9,783 bases of DNA from Verrucomicrobiales bacterium (GCA_028293405.1 JAQGOW010000158.1:1-9783); one strand, 5' to 3'. Shown: positions 1 to 8,568, counted from the first letter of the stretch. Translations and numbers: made by a program. Notes: generated from the letters alone by a model not told the origin.

Positions 1-516
1 AGTGCTCATGTAAAACCACCCATCCATCCCGAGGCGAATGTTGGAAGGAATGTGATCGTTGAAACCAGTGCCTTTCAAATTCGGATCCGGATTCGTTGTG
101 AACAAATCCTTGCGGTCTTTGCCGACGCCGTTGTCATCCACGAACACACTGAAATCAGGCGTGTGATGCACAAACAGTTTTCCATCCACGTAGGCCAAAC
201 CAAACACCGCGTGCAGGTTCGTCGCGAACATCGTCACGTGTCCGTCCGGGTGAAAACACAAAATACTGTCGCCGGTGGAATCGCTCGGCAACCCCATATC
301 GATCGGATCCTGCGCCACAAACACCCGCCCATCCGGCGCACAACACACGACGCTTGGATGAATTAATTGCGGCGGTTGAGCCACTAGAGAAACTTTCCAG
401 CCCGGCTGCGTTTTTAGAAATGCTGGATCCGGCGTGCCCGTATCTACCGCGAAGGTCACACGAGAAATCAAACAGACCAACGCCACGATCAATGCGGCAA
501 AAGAACTTTGTCTCAA
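1..516 (-). CDS. PVC-type membrane-bound dehydrogenase / heme-binding protein, N-terminal part (cut by left edge)
   Basis: This is the first 172 codons of a minus-strand gene that continues past base 1. The fragment begins with a signal peptide (basic MRQ, hydrophobic core AALIVALVCLI, likely cut after TFA near residue 23). The start of a sugar-dehydrogenase-like propeller follows: GWKVSLVAQPP, then PDGRVFVAQDP, then FGLAYVDGKLFVHHTPD and NIRLGMDGWFYMST. This pattern is typical of the large Verrucomicrobia/Planctomycetes proteins described as 'putative membrane-bound dehydrogenase', which often end in a CxxCH heme domain; that end lies outside the window. The start is uncertain. TTG at 516 gives the cleanest signal peptide. 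GTG at 531 and ATG at 609 are in the same open frame, and the ATG would add 31 residues including a second hydrophobic stretch. None has a well-spaced Shine-Dalgarno. The substrate is unknown; an export-dependent, envelope or periplasmic oxidoreductase is inferred from the family. Confidence 0.8.
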   Translation of the reverse strand, partial: MRQSSFAALIVALVCLISRVTFAVDTGTPDPAFLKTQPGWKVSLVAQPPQLIHPSVVCCAPDGRVFVAQDPIDMGLPSDSTGDSILCFHPDGHVTMFATNLHAVFGLAYVDGKLFVHHTPDFSVFVDDNGVGKDRKDLFTTNPDPNLKGTGFNDHIPSNIRLGMDGWFYMST

Positions 517-583
517 GGGAACAGGTTGCACCCTTGTTTGATGGCAGGACGCACGACGTTCTTCAAAGAAAATCAATAAAATC

Positions 584-603
584 AGCCGAAAAGAGCCGAA
601 AAG
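584..603. repeat. 10-bp tandem direct repeat (agccgaaaag x2)
   Basis: The unit agccgaaaag occurs twice head-to-tail without mismatch, followed by a partial third copy (aagc). It lies in the divergent intergenic region upstream of the left-edge gene, or inside its coding sequence if that gene starts at ATG 609. No function is evident, and it could be chance in purine-rich sequence. Confidence 0.5.
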
Positions 604-640
604 AAGCATCACGCACGAACCGACCGAACCCACTTAGCTC

Positions 641-699
641 TGTGTATACAGAAATTCCGCTTAATCACTCGACGTAACCGCTGCTACAGGGTATACACA
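641..699. promoter_or_regulatory. Widely spaced inverted repeat TGTGTATAC ... GTATACACA upstream of the Ig-protein gene
   Basis: Bases 641-649 (TGTGTATAC) and 691-699 (GTATACACA) are exact reverse complements, 41 bp apart, and each arm contains the palindrome GTATAC. The right arm overlaps TATACA at 692-697, which could be a -10 element paired with TCGACG at 669-674 across 17 bp; each hexamer matches the sigma-70 consensus at 4 of 6 positions. Transcription would then start about 30 bp before the ATG at 737. The repeat is visible in the sequence; its role as operator or promoter is inference. Confidence 0.3.
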
Positions 700-736
700 C
701 GACACTCGTGCTTAGGAGTTACTAGTCGCGGGCACG

Positions 737-3700
737 ATGAACCAACACCTTTGTAAGCGCGCACTTTCGTTTTTTGTTTTTCTCACCAGTTGCACCGCAA
801 GCCTCTTTGCGCAGGCACCGGCAAACATCTCGGCCTTCACCAATCAAACGATGAGCCTGCTCACCACCAATGGCGCTAGTTTTTCGGCCAGTACGGTGCG
901 GTTCTTTACCAACAATACAGTTTTGACCATAGGCGGCGGCCTCGTCACGACGACCAATGCTGCCTATGTAAACCTAAGTCCGACCACCGGCGACCTAACT
1001 TTATTCGACGCACGCGGCACGAATGATCTCACGATGAATTTCGCGACCTCCACCAACGGCCTTTACACCAACGTGTTTCGCGCCACCGGTGGGTCTCAGC
1101 AAACGAATCGCGGAGCGTTCTCACTCGTCGTTGGCACAAACGCCGCGCCGGTCATCTATTTCACGAGCACCGACCAAATCCTGCAAAGCAACAGCTCGAT
1201 TACGATTTCTATCGCTGCGTCAGGTTTTGGAAATAGTTATCAATGGCGCAAAAATGGAACCAACATAAACGGGGTCACCACCTCTTTTCTCCAGTTGCTC
1301 AATTTTCAACCCACGGATGCGGGCAGCTTCACCTGTGTGGTGACGAACACAGGCGGTAGTGTAACGAGCTCGGTCATTTCTGTTTCACTCGCCGTGCCGA
1401 TTGTCATTTCGCAACAACCACAGAGCCAGGACATATTGGAAGGCTCGTTTTTTTCGGTCGGCTTGGTTGCGAGCGGCAGCATCCAGATCATTGCTTGGTA
1501 TCGCGGATCCAGTTTCCTGAGCTCGGGCACAAATCCAACTTACACCGTGCAAAATACAGTAGCCGCAACCGCCGGTAATTATTACGCCATTCTCGACAAC
1601 TACGGCCGGTCCGTGACGAGCCAGGTTGCAACCGTGACGGTCCGGCGCGCTGGCACCAACGCCACGTGGCTTTCCCGTCCGTTCGTCAAAATCGCAGACG
1701 ACAAAATGATCGTGCCCGGATTTACGAATCACCACTTCACCAACTGGCTCGCCGGACAAAACACGCCGTTAATCACCTATCGTGATGGCAAGGTTCACTT
1801 CGTCGCCGGCACCACCGCCGGATTCCGCAGTTTATTCCGTTGGACCAACGGCGTTCTCAGCACGTTGATTTTCACGAACACCGTGCGCACAGAAGGGGGT
1901 TTCTTTACCGATTTGTTTTACCCCACTGACGAAGGCAATGGCGTTGTTAATTTCACCGACAACGGCACGGGCGGGTTGGGCATGACGGCCTATTCATCGA
2001 CCGGCATCACCAACATAATCAATTCGAACACCCTCGTCCCCGGACGCACCAACGCGATGGGCTTGCCCGGTTCGTACGGCCGACGCAACTACGGCGTGGC
2101 CTTTGGCTCATCGATCATCAAGGAGCCCGGACAATTTACAATTATCGGCGCAGGCATTTTCTTCCATGACGGCACCAACCTCACCCGCATTTGCGATGAG
2201 ACCACTCCCCTGCCCGGCGGTTTGAGTGGTTACGGATTTCGTCCTACCGCGAACTCCGTGAACTTCGACGGCACCAATCTCGTGTTCTCCACCGCCGGCG
2301 TTCCACCCGGAAATCTCGGAGGCTTTTACAAATCCACTCCGACCGGAGTGATGACCCGACTCGCTGACTCCTCAACGTTGCGCCCCGGCACCGCGTCCAC
2401 TTTCACAAACTTTTCTGACATCGACATCGATGGCGGATTGACTTTCGCAGTCGCCAACAGCGTTATTTATAAATTCGAATCTGATAATTCGGCGACCAAT
2501 ATTGGCACCGGCACCTACGTCTCAGCCGCCGGTCCGAGAGTGGCCTACTTCGGTGGCACCTCATCGTTATCACAATGGAACGACGGCCTGGTGCAAACCG
2601 TTTTGACCAGTGGCCGTTTGGTGGATGGTCGGTTCGTCTCGCAAATTCTAGCTGCCGACGGTCAGGGCGATGACATCCTCGTATTGCTCAAGTTCACGGA
2701 TAACAGCGAAGGAATCTTTCTCGTCTCTGGCCCAGTCTCAGCGCTGCCGCAAGTTGGCACTCAGCCGCTCGACTTCAACGCCATCAATGGTGGAGGCGCT
2801 TCGTTTTATGTCTCAGGAGCGGGTCAAGGCCCGTTGAATTTTCAATGGCTCAAGGACTCCGTTGCTTTGAATGACCAAACCAATGCATCGCTCGTCCTGA
2901 GCAACGTCAACAGTGCCGACCTCGCCGGCTATTCCGCCGTGATTCAAAATCCGAATGGCAGTATCACAAGTCGTGTCGCGCAACTGACGATGACAACGCC
3001 AACCGTCCCGGTCTTTCTCTCGTTCTTGAAGCAAATCGGCTCGGCATACTACGGCTCAAACGTGAGCTTCACCGCTACCGCGTCTGGCGCGGCTCCGCTC
3101 GTTTATAGTTGGGAACGTGGCGGGGACGGCATTTCCGCCGGAGCGCCGATTGTCGGCGCCACCAATTCCACCCTCTCCCTCACCAATATCGGAGATGTCG
3201 ATAACGCTTATTACGGGATCATCGTCAGCAACGGTAACGGCAGCGTCACCAATCGTTTAGGATTAACCGTACTCCCCGTTTTCACCCAGCAACCACAGTC
3301 CGTCACAAACGTCATCGGAGGCAACGCGACGTTTTCTGTCGGAGTTCTCGGAATAGCTCCCATCACCTATCAATGGCAACGACTGTCTCCGGTCACGAGC
3401 ATCTCCGGCGCAACAAACGCCACGTTAACATTTACAAATCTCGCTTCAACCAACGCGGGCTCATACCGTGTTTTTATCATTAGCGGATCCGGAGCATCCG
3501 ACGCGAGCGCCACCGTCTCGCTAACCGTTCTCTCGAACAACCCACCGATTGCGCCACTGTTGCAATCGGCCGCATTCGCAAATGGCCAGTTCACCTTCAT
3601 CCTGCCAACGGAAAATGGATTTAGCTACCAAGTGGAGTCGAAAACCAATTTGACGGATGCGATATGGACGCCCGAGCAAACTCTCCCTGGAGATGGCACG

Positions 3701-3763
3701 CCCAAGCCGATCACGATCAGCGTCGATACCCCGAAGAAATTTCTGCACGTGAAGGTTCAATAA
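737..3763 (+). CDS. Large secreted Ig-like-domain protein with a propeller-like middle region
   Basis: This is a 1008-residue exported protein. Residues 1-27 form a signal peptide ending in LFAQA; an LTSC motif at 16-19 also fits a lipobox, so lipid anchoring is possible. After a variable N-terminal part come Ig-like domain 1 (about 145-218; YQW at 168-170, DAGSFTC at 194-200) and Ig-like domain 2 (about 221-302; WY at 254-255, AGNYYA at 279-284). Residues about 310-665 are a repetitive region with units such as ICDETTPLPGG and RLADSSTLRPG, ending in NSEGIFLVSG; it resembles the DUF7453-type repeats of bacterial surface proteins. Ig-like domains 3-5 span about 672-752, 757-846 and 848-932. 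The C-terminal module (about 938-1008; YQVESKTNL, W977) recurs in verrucomicrobial secreted proteins. No catalytic motif is seen, so a surface-binding or structural role is inferred. AGGAG at 714-718 lies 18 nt before the ATG, too far to be ideal. The gene converges on the next one with a 17-bp gap. Confidence 0.9.
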   Translation: MNQHLCKRALSFFVFLTSCTASLFAQAPANISAFTNQTMSLLTTNGASFSASTVRFFTNNTVLTIGGGLVTTTNAAYVNLSPTTGDLTLFDARGTNDLTMNFATSTNGLYTNVFRATGGSQQTNRGAFSLVVGTNAAPVIYFTSTDQILQSNSSITISIAASGFGNSYQWRKNGTNINGVTTSFLQLLNFQPTDAGSFTCVVTNTGGSVTSSVISVSLAVPIVISQQPQSQDILEGSFFSVGLVASGSIQIIAWYRGSSFLSSGTNPTYTVQNTVAATAGNYYAILDNYGRSVTSQVATVTVRRAGTNATWLSRPFVKIADDKMIVPGFTNHHFTNWLAGQNTPLITYRDGKVHFVAGTTAGFRSLFRWTNGVLSTLIFTNTVRTEGGFFTDLFYPTDEGNGVVNFTDNGTGGLGMTAYSSTGITNIINSNTLVPGRTNAMGLPGSYGRRNYGVAFGSSIIKEPGQFTIIGAGIFFHDGTNLTRICDETTPLPGGLSGYGFRPTANSVNFDGTNLVFSTAGVPPGNLGGFYKSTPTGVMTRLADSSTLRPGTASTFTNFSDIDIDGGLTFAVANSVIYKFESDNSATNIGTGTYVSAAGPRVAYFGGTSSLSQWNDGLVQTVLTSGRLVDGRFVSQILAADGQGDDILVLLKFTDNSEGIFLVSGPVSALPQVGTQPLDFNAINGGGASFYVSGAGQGPLNFQWLKDSVALNDQTNASLVLSNVNSADLAGYSAVIQNPNGSITSRVAQLTMTTPTVPVFLSFLKQIGSAYYGSNVSFTATASGAAPLVYSWERGGDGISAGAPIVGATNSTLSLTNIGDVDNAYYGIIVSNGNGSVTNRLGLTVLPVFTQQPQSVTNVIGGNATFSVGVLGIAPITYQWQRLSPVTSISGATNATLTFTNLASTNAGSYRVFIISGSGASDASATVSLTVLSNNPPIAPLLQSAAFANGQFTFILPTENGFSYQVESKTNLTDAIWTPEQTLPGDGTPKPITISVDTPKKFLHVKVQ

Positions 3764-3780
3764 ACCGGACGCAAGCGCGC

Positions 3781-6306
3781 CTAGTCATTGTCAACAACCC
3801 GCGTGTAAACAAATCCCGCGTGCACCGGCGCCGGCATTACAGAATCGCGACCGCGCACTGATTTCCAAATCACGTCGTTCAACAGAAAATCATCACACGC
3901 ATCTTCTTTGGCAAAGTTGAATTTGAAATCCGACCCATAAGCCCCCGCGACATTCTTTTCATTAATATCCATGAGCGGCTGCACAAATTCGTAAGGCCGC
4001 AAATCAGCTTTCGCCGTGAACGAACCATACATCGGTCGCGCCGCCGCATCGAATTGACTCATTGGGTGCATCCCGAGAATTAGTTCGATCGTCCGCAACA
4101 TGCTGCTCGTCGAATACATCGTCGAATCCGTCTTCCCCCATCTGGTGTAAGGACTCACAACATAAGCCGTCGTGCGATGCGCATCGACGTGGTCCGAACC
4201 GCTTTGCGCGTCATCTTCAACAAGGAAAATCGCCGTCTGCGCCCACAAAGACGATTTGCTCACCGTCTCGCAAATCTGCCCGACGCAATAATCATTCTCC
4301 GCGACGAAAGCAGCCGGTGATTGAAACTTCGGACTCGTCCCGTGCGTGTGATCGCCGGGCAACCGAATGATTTGCAAACGCGGCATTTCACCCGCCTGTT
4401 CCAAACGCTTGTATTCCGAAATAAATCGCGTCGTGCGATCGAGATCGCGATAGGACATATCGAATGCGCGATACATCGGATCGATGTGCCCCTCCAAAGT
4501 CTTCACCCGTGGCCGAGCCGGTTTGTCCGCTGGTTGATCGTAGCTGACGAATTCACCGTAATTGCGATACGTGACCCCGGCGCGCTTGGCCGCATCCCAC
4601 AAATAACCGCCGGCCGGTGCGCCAATTTCGAAATAGCCTTCTGCCGCGTATGGAAATTTACCGTTGCGATTGTGGCCATAATTCATACGCCACATCTTCT
4701 CCACGAAATCCGTGCAATACGCGCCCATGCTCCACTCATGCCCGTCCGCGCTCACTTCCGCATCGGCATAAAAATTATCGAGCAACACAAACTCGCGCGA
4801 AATCTTATGTTGGTTCGGCGTAACCTTCTCACCAAAAATACAAATCTTCGGTTCACCGTTGCCCTCTTTCATGTCGCCCAACACCTGGTCGTAAGTGCGG
4901 TTTTCTTTGACGATATAGATGACGTATTTAATCGGGCTCTCATCGCCAACCCGCGCCGGCACCGGGCTATTCTCGGGACGCGTCGCCGTCACAGCCGCTT
5001 TGGCCTTCAGCGGCGCGCAGTGATAAACATCCGCCGTCCACTTCGAAAGTTGCGCCTCGGCATCTTTGCCGCGCGGCAAATCAATAATACCCAGCGTGCC
5101 TTGAAATAGAGTCTGAATCTTCAACCGATCGCCGTGCACGTAGTCGGGCTTCGACGTCAACCCGCGCGCATTGGTCACCAGCAACCGCTTGCCATCCGGA
5201 GTCACGCGCACCGAAGTCGGATACCAACCCACCGGAATGAAGCCCAGCGACCGACTTTTCCCGCGCATGCTCACGTCAAACACCGCGATCGCATTGAGAG
5301 TAGCGTTGGCGACATATAGCGTCTTTTCATCGGGCGACAACGCCAGACTGTTCGGTGTTGATCCAGGCGGTGTATCGGCAAACAACGCTGTCGACAAAGT
5401 TTCAACCGCGAGTCCAAACCGCGTATCGAAAACCGTGACGCTGTTGCGGTTCGCATTTGCGACAAACAAAAACGATCCATTGCGCGTCAACGCCATCTCG
5501 GTCGGATGATCCTCACAACGCCATGTCGCCACAGGTTTCAGCGAATTCGAATCCAACACCCGCACCGACGCCTGCGCCCATTCCGTGACATAAATGCGAT
5601 GCGACTTCTCATCCAAACAACACGCGTAAGGACAAGTGTCCTCCGGCGAATGATCGTAAAAACCAACTTCGAACCGGCGTTCCGCGCCTTCAGCCGTGTC
5701 GAATTTTTCCGGCGGAATCGTCGGCGCCAAAACTTTCGACAACGGACGCACTCCGAGCGAAATATCGATCACCTTTTTGGTAGGTAAATCAACCGCGCTG
5801 ATGCAATCGCCCCAAACGTTGGCAACAAACAAATGCGTCTGCGCCTTGTTCACTGCAAGACCACTTGGCACGCCGCGAAGCACTTTGTCGTGAATCTTGA
5901 TCGCCATGCCGTTCGTCAGTTTGCCTTGGATGAAATCATATCGATGCACCACTTCATCCCCTGCCCCACTGCAGTAAACTTGTTTCCCATCCGCCGAAAA
6001 AATCACGCCGTAAAACGCCTCGTTGACCGGCAGATGTTGCGCCACTTTTTCCGTCTGCAAATCGACCACCGTCAACTCGTGCTGCGGATACCCGGCATGC
6101 AAGATTACCGCCTGCTTGCCACTGGGATGCACCGCAATGTTCACCGGAAAACTCGCAAGCTGAACCTGTCGACCGGCGGGTCGAAGCTGCCATTGGTTCG
6201 GCAATTGAACCGCGCCATCAGGCAACGGTCCGGGCAATTGCGTCGCGAAAGTGGAAATGCAAGCGCACGCCAGCGCAGCGCTCAAAGGTCGTGTCAGCCA
6301 ATTCAT
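3781..6306 (-). CDS. Secreted YncE-type beta-propeller / alkaline phosphatase superfamily phosphoesterase
   Basis: This is an 841-residue two-domain protein. Residues 1 to about 21 form a signal peptide (RPLSAALACACISTFA), placing the protein outside the cytoplasm. Residues about 50-410 carry YVTN/YncE-type propeller repeats (HLFVANVWGDCISAVDL, LFVANANRNSVTVFDT, LYVANATLNAIAVFDV). Residues about 458-770 are a phosphoesterase domain of the alkaline phosphatase superfamily: IVKENRTYDQVLG at 465-477, HEWS at 523-526, LPGDHTHGT at 649-657, and VEDDAQSGSDHVDAHRT at 696-712. The conserved acidic residues and histidines of the last two motifs are the expected metal ligands. The protein fits the family annotated 'bifunctional YncE family protein/alkaline phosphatase family protein', at typical length and apparently intact. 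Its substrate is unknown. The ATG shares one base with the guaD stop (TGATG), and no Shine-Dalgarno is visible, so translation is probably coupled to guaD. It is the last gene of the putative ade-guaD operon. Confidence 0.92.
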   Translation of the reverse strand: MNWLTRPLSAALACACISTFATQLPGPLPDGAVQLPNQWQLRPAGRQVQLASFPVNIAVHPSGKQAVILHAGYPQHELTVVDLQTEKVAQHLPVNEAFYGVIFSADGKQVYCSGAGDEVVHRYDFIQGKLTNGMAIKIHDKVLRGVPSGLAVNKAQTHLFVANVWGDCISAVDLPTKKVIDISLGVRPLSKVLAPTIPPEKFDTAEGAERRFEVGFYDHSPEDTCPYACCLDEKSHRIYVTEWAQASVRVLDSNSLKPVATWRCEDHPTEMALTRNGSFLFVANANRNSVTVFDTRFGLAVETLSTALFADTPPGSTPNSLALSPDEKTLYVANATLNAIAVFDVSMRGKSRSLGFIPVGWYPTSVRVTPDGKRLLVTNARGLTSKPDYVHGDRLKIQTLFQGTLGIIDLPRGKDAEAQLSKWTADVYHCAPLKAKAAVTATRPENSPVPARVGDESPIKYVIYIVKENRTYDQVLGDMKEGNGEPKICIFGEKVTPNQHKISREFVLLDNFYADAEVSADGHEWSMGAYCTDFVEKMWRMNYGHNRNGKFPYAAEGYFEIGAPAGGYLWDAAKRAGVTYRNYGEFVSYDQPADKPARPRVKTLEGHIDPMYRAFDMSYRDLDRTTRFISEYKRLEQAGEMPRLQIIRLPGDHTHGTSPKFQSPAAFVAENDYCVGQICETVSKSSLWAQTAIFLVEDDAQSGSDHVDAHRTTAYVVSPYTRWGKTDSTMYSTSSMLRTIELILGMHPMSQFDAAARPMYGSFTAKADLRPYEFVQPLMDINEKNVAGAYGSDFKFNFAKEDACDDFLLNDVIWKSVRGRDSVMPAPVHAGFVYTRVVDND

Positions 6307-6791
6307 CAGTAACGAATCTTGTCAGCTTTCGCGTCCCATTCAGCAAAAATCTTATTCGCTTCGTCGCGCGAAAGTTGCTGCGTTGGAATTTTCCGTTGGT
6401 CCAAAGTGCAGGCGATTTCGTGATAAAGAAAATCGTCGTCGAAACCAATCTTCGCCGCATCCTGCCGCGTCGCGCCAAAAACGATCCGATCCACGCGCGC
6501 CCAATAGGCGGCGGCCAAACACATCGGGCACGGCTCGCAACTCGTGTAGAGGACGCATCCGTTCAATTGAAACGTATTTAGTTTCGAGCAGGCATTTCGG
6601 ATTGCTGTGACTTCCGCGTGTGCGGTCGGGTCGTTGGAGGACGTCACTTTGTTCCAACCGTTGGCAATAATTTCGCCGTTTTTAACAACCACCGCTCCGA
6701 ACGGCCCACCGTCGTTTGCGCGCATGTGCTCGGCCGACAAACGAATCGCAGCTTCGATAAATTTCAGATCCTGCTTATCACTAACTTGCAT
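6306..6791 (-). CDS. guaD: Guanine deaminase (cytidine deaminase-fold family)
   Basis: This 161-residue cytoplasmic zinc hydrolase is predicted to convert guanine to xanthine and ammonia. It has the cytidine-deaminase-fold signature: HAEVTAIRNA at 58-67 supplies zinc ligand H58 and proton-shuttle E60, and PCPMC at 87-91 supplies zinc ligands C88 and C91. Beyond the shared motifs it resembles Bacillus subtilis GuaD along its length: GGPFGAVVVKNGEIIA (28-43), SSNDPTAHAEVTAIR (51-65), LYTSCEPCPMCL (81-92), the acidic GFDDDF (116-121) that aligns with the substrate-binding region, and a C-terminal tyrosine. This argues for guanine deaminase rather than the tRNA adenosine deaminase TadA. It lies 37 bp downstream of ade and overlaps the next gene by one base. 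No Shine-Dalgarno is visible before the ATG. Action on other purines or on cytosine cannot be excluded. Confidence 0.9.
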   Translation of the reverse strand: MQVSDKQDLKFIEAAIRLSAEHMRANDGGPFGAVVVKNGEIIANGWNKVTSSNDPTAHAEVTAIRNACSKLNTFQLNGCVLYTSCEPCPMCLAAAYWARVDRIVFGATRQDAAKIGFDDDFLYHEIACTLDQRKIPTQQLSRDEANKIFAEWDAKADKIRY

Positions 6792-6828
6792 AGGTCGAGT
6801 TTAAGGTTTGGGATTAACGGTTGGAAGT

Positions 6829-8535
6829 TCAAACGAAAAGACTCGTCTTCTTCAAGTGCGTCGCGTCGATCAACCCTTGGTCCGTCAGCTTCAATTCCGG
6901 AATCGGCGACAAACTCAAAAACGACAACGTCATAAACGGCGCTTCCAATTTGCACCCCATCGCGCGTGCGGCGGCGTTCAGTTTGTCCAAACGTTTGATG
7001 ACTTCGCCGAGCGGTTTATCGGAAACAAGTCCCGCAATCGGCAACGGAAGTTCGGCAACAATTTTTCCGTCACGCACCGCAACTTGTCCGCCCTGCAAAC
7101 GCTCCAATCTTTCGATTGCCACGCAGATGTCGGCGGTGTTCGTACCAGCGACGACAACATTGTGCGCATCGTGCGCGACGGTCGAAGCAATCGCGCCTTC
7201 TTTCAAATTGAATCCATGCACAAACCCAACACCGACGTTGCCAGTGGCGTGATGACGTTCGACCACGACCAATTTCAAAATATCGCGTTTCGTGTCGGCC
7301 ACGATCTCGCCATTGAATACAGTCGGTTTTTCAATGATCTGTTTCGTGACGATTTGGTTCGGGACAATCTCAATCACTTTGATGCGCTTATTCCCGTTCG
7401 CCCTGACCACGAAGTCGCTTGGTTTATAGCGCAGGTTCATCGTGCTGCGCGGCAATGGTGTGGCGGCAGAATTTTTTGCCAGATATTTGCCGTCCTCCGC
7501 GACCAACACACCTTTCTTATATGTCTGGCGCACTTTGAATTTCTTCAAATCGTCGAACACGATGAAATCAGCCCAATATCGCGGCGCAATCGCCCCGAGA
7601 TTTTGCAACCGATAATGGCGCGCCGTATTGATCGTCGCCATTTGGATTGCGCTGATCGGCGCAACGCCGTGCGCAATCGCTTTGCGAACCGCAAAATCGA
7701 TGTGGCCTTCGTTCACTAAATCTCCGGCAAGTTTATCGTCGGTGGCAAATGAACAATTCGCCGCATTGTGCGGATTCACGAGGCCGATGATGTGTTCAAG
7801 ATTCCGTTCGGTGCTGCCTTCGCGGACGAGGATGTGCATGCCAGCGCGAAGTTTTTCGCGGGCTTCGTCCAGTTCGGTCGACTCGTGGTCGGATCGAACA
7901 CCGGCCAATGCGTAAGCATTCAGATTTTTGCCGCGCAATCCTGGCGCGTGTCCGTCGATGGCTTTGCCTTTGCCGACTTCGATTTTTGCGAGTTCGCTTT
8001 TCGTGCCGAGATAAACGCCCGGATAATTCATCAGCTCGGCAACACCGGCGACGCGGTCGTCGCCAATCATCAGGCGCAAATCATCGGCGGTGATGCGTGC
8101 GCCGGCGGTTTCCAAATGCGTCGCCGGGACGCACGATGGCAGCATGATGAAGAAATCGAGCGGCAAATTCTTCGTCGATTCCAACACGTAGCGAATGCCG
8201 TCGAGCCCGAGAACATTTGCGTATTCGTGCGGGTCGATAACGAGTGCGCCGGTTCCGTGAGGAACAACGGCGCGGGCGAATTCGCCAGCGGTCAGTTGTG
8301 CGCTTTCGATGTGGAAATGGCCATCGATCAAACTCGGGGCGAGATAGGCGCCGCGGAGATTTATCGTCTTGCGCGCTTTGTAATCACCCACGCCCATAAC
8401 GCGACCGCCGTCGACCGCGACGTTGCCTTCGTGAATTTCACCGCTGAGCACGTTGACGATGCGAGCATTTTTGAAGAGCAGTTCGGCAGGAATTTCACCC
8501 CGGGCCACAGCGAGGCGATGATTGAGGTTCCTCAT
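6829..8535 (-). CDS. ade: Adenine deaminase
   Basis: This 568-residue amidohydrolase is predicted to convert adenine to hypoxanthine and ammonia in the cytoplasm, for purine salvage or nitrogen release. The length is normal for the family. The N-terminal part is the small sandwich domain (LLFKNARIVNVLSGEI, 19-34). The barrel follows with metal-binding HFHIES at 73-78, then IDPHEYANVLG (100-110), AELMN with E167 where the bridging carboxylate is expected, DGHAPGL with H195, RSDHEST with H217, and FATDD with D265/D266. The C-terminal domain ends with SFLSLSPIPELKLTDQGLID (538-557), characteristic of adenine deaminase. It is the first gene of the minus-strand cluster, followed after 37 bp by guaD. 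Xanthine dehydrogenase, encoded nearby, would use the hypoxanthine. No Shine-Dalgarno precedes the ATG at 8535. The key residues are all present, so it should be active. Confidence 0.95.
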   Translation of the reverse strand: MRNLNHRLAVARGEIPAELLFKNARIVNVLSGEIHEGNVAVDGGRVMGVGDYKARKTINLRGAYLAPSLIDGHFHIESAQLTAGEFARAVVPHGTGALVIDPHEYANVLGLDGIRYVLESTKNLPLDFFIMLPSCVPATHLETAGARITADDLRLMIGDDRVAGVAELMNYPGVYLGTKSELAKIEVGKGKAIDGHAPGLRGKNLNAYALAGVRSDHESTELDEAREKLRAGMHILVREGSTERNLEHIIGLVNPHNAANCSFATDDKLAGDLVNEGHIDFAVRKAIAHGVAPISAIQMATINTARHYRLQNLGAIAPRYWADFIVFDDLKKFKVRQTYKKGVLVAEDGKYLAKNSAATPLPRSTMNLRYKPSDFVVRANGNKRIKVIEIVPNQIVTKQIIEKPTVFNGEIVADTKRDILKLVVVERHHATGNVGVGFVHGFNLKEGAIASTVAHDAHNVVVAGTNTADICVAIERLERLQGGQVAVRDGKIVAELPLPIAGLVSDKPLGEVIKRLDKLNAAARAMGCKLEAPFMTLSFLSLSPIPELKLTDQGLIDATHLKKTSLFV

Positions 8536-8568
8536 AGTTGCCGCAGTTTAGCGCATGGCTCCGTTCCA

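Noticed and set aside
52..366. Plus-strand frame of 104 codons at the left edge
   Set aside because: It is the mirror of the minus-strand dehydrogenase-like gene, whose translation shows clear family motifs.
354..677. Plus-strand open frame of 107 codons over the left intergenic region
   Set aside because: It lies partly antisense to the signal-peptide region of the left-edge gene, has no family resemblance or ribosome binding site, and is rich in charged residues typical of chance frames.
3764..3840. Possible bidirectional terminator between the convergent genes, including the palindrome CCGGCGCCGG at 3825-3834
   Set aside because: The palindrome lies inside the phosphoesterase coding sequence and has no T-run on either side; no hairpin is visible in the 17-bp gap.
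4321..5109. Plus-strand frame of 262 codons
   Set aside because: Antisense to the propeller/phosphoesterase gene, which carries all the recognisable motifs; the Arg/His/Ile-rich product is a typical shadow.
6808..7719. Plus-strand frame of 303 codons opposite ade
   Set aside because: Shadow of adenine deaminase. The length comes from codon bias in the real gene; no motif or start signal supports it.
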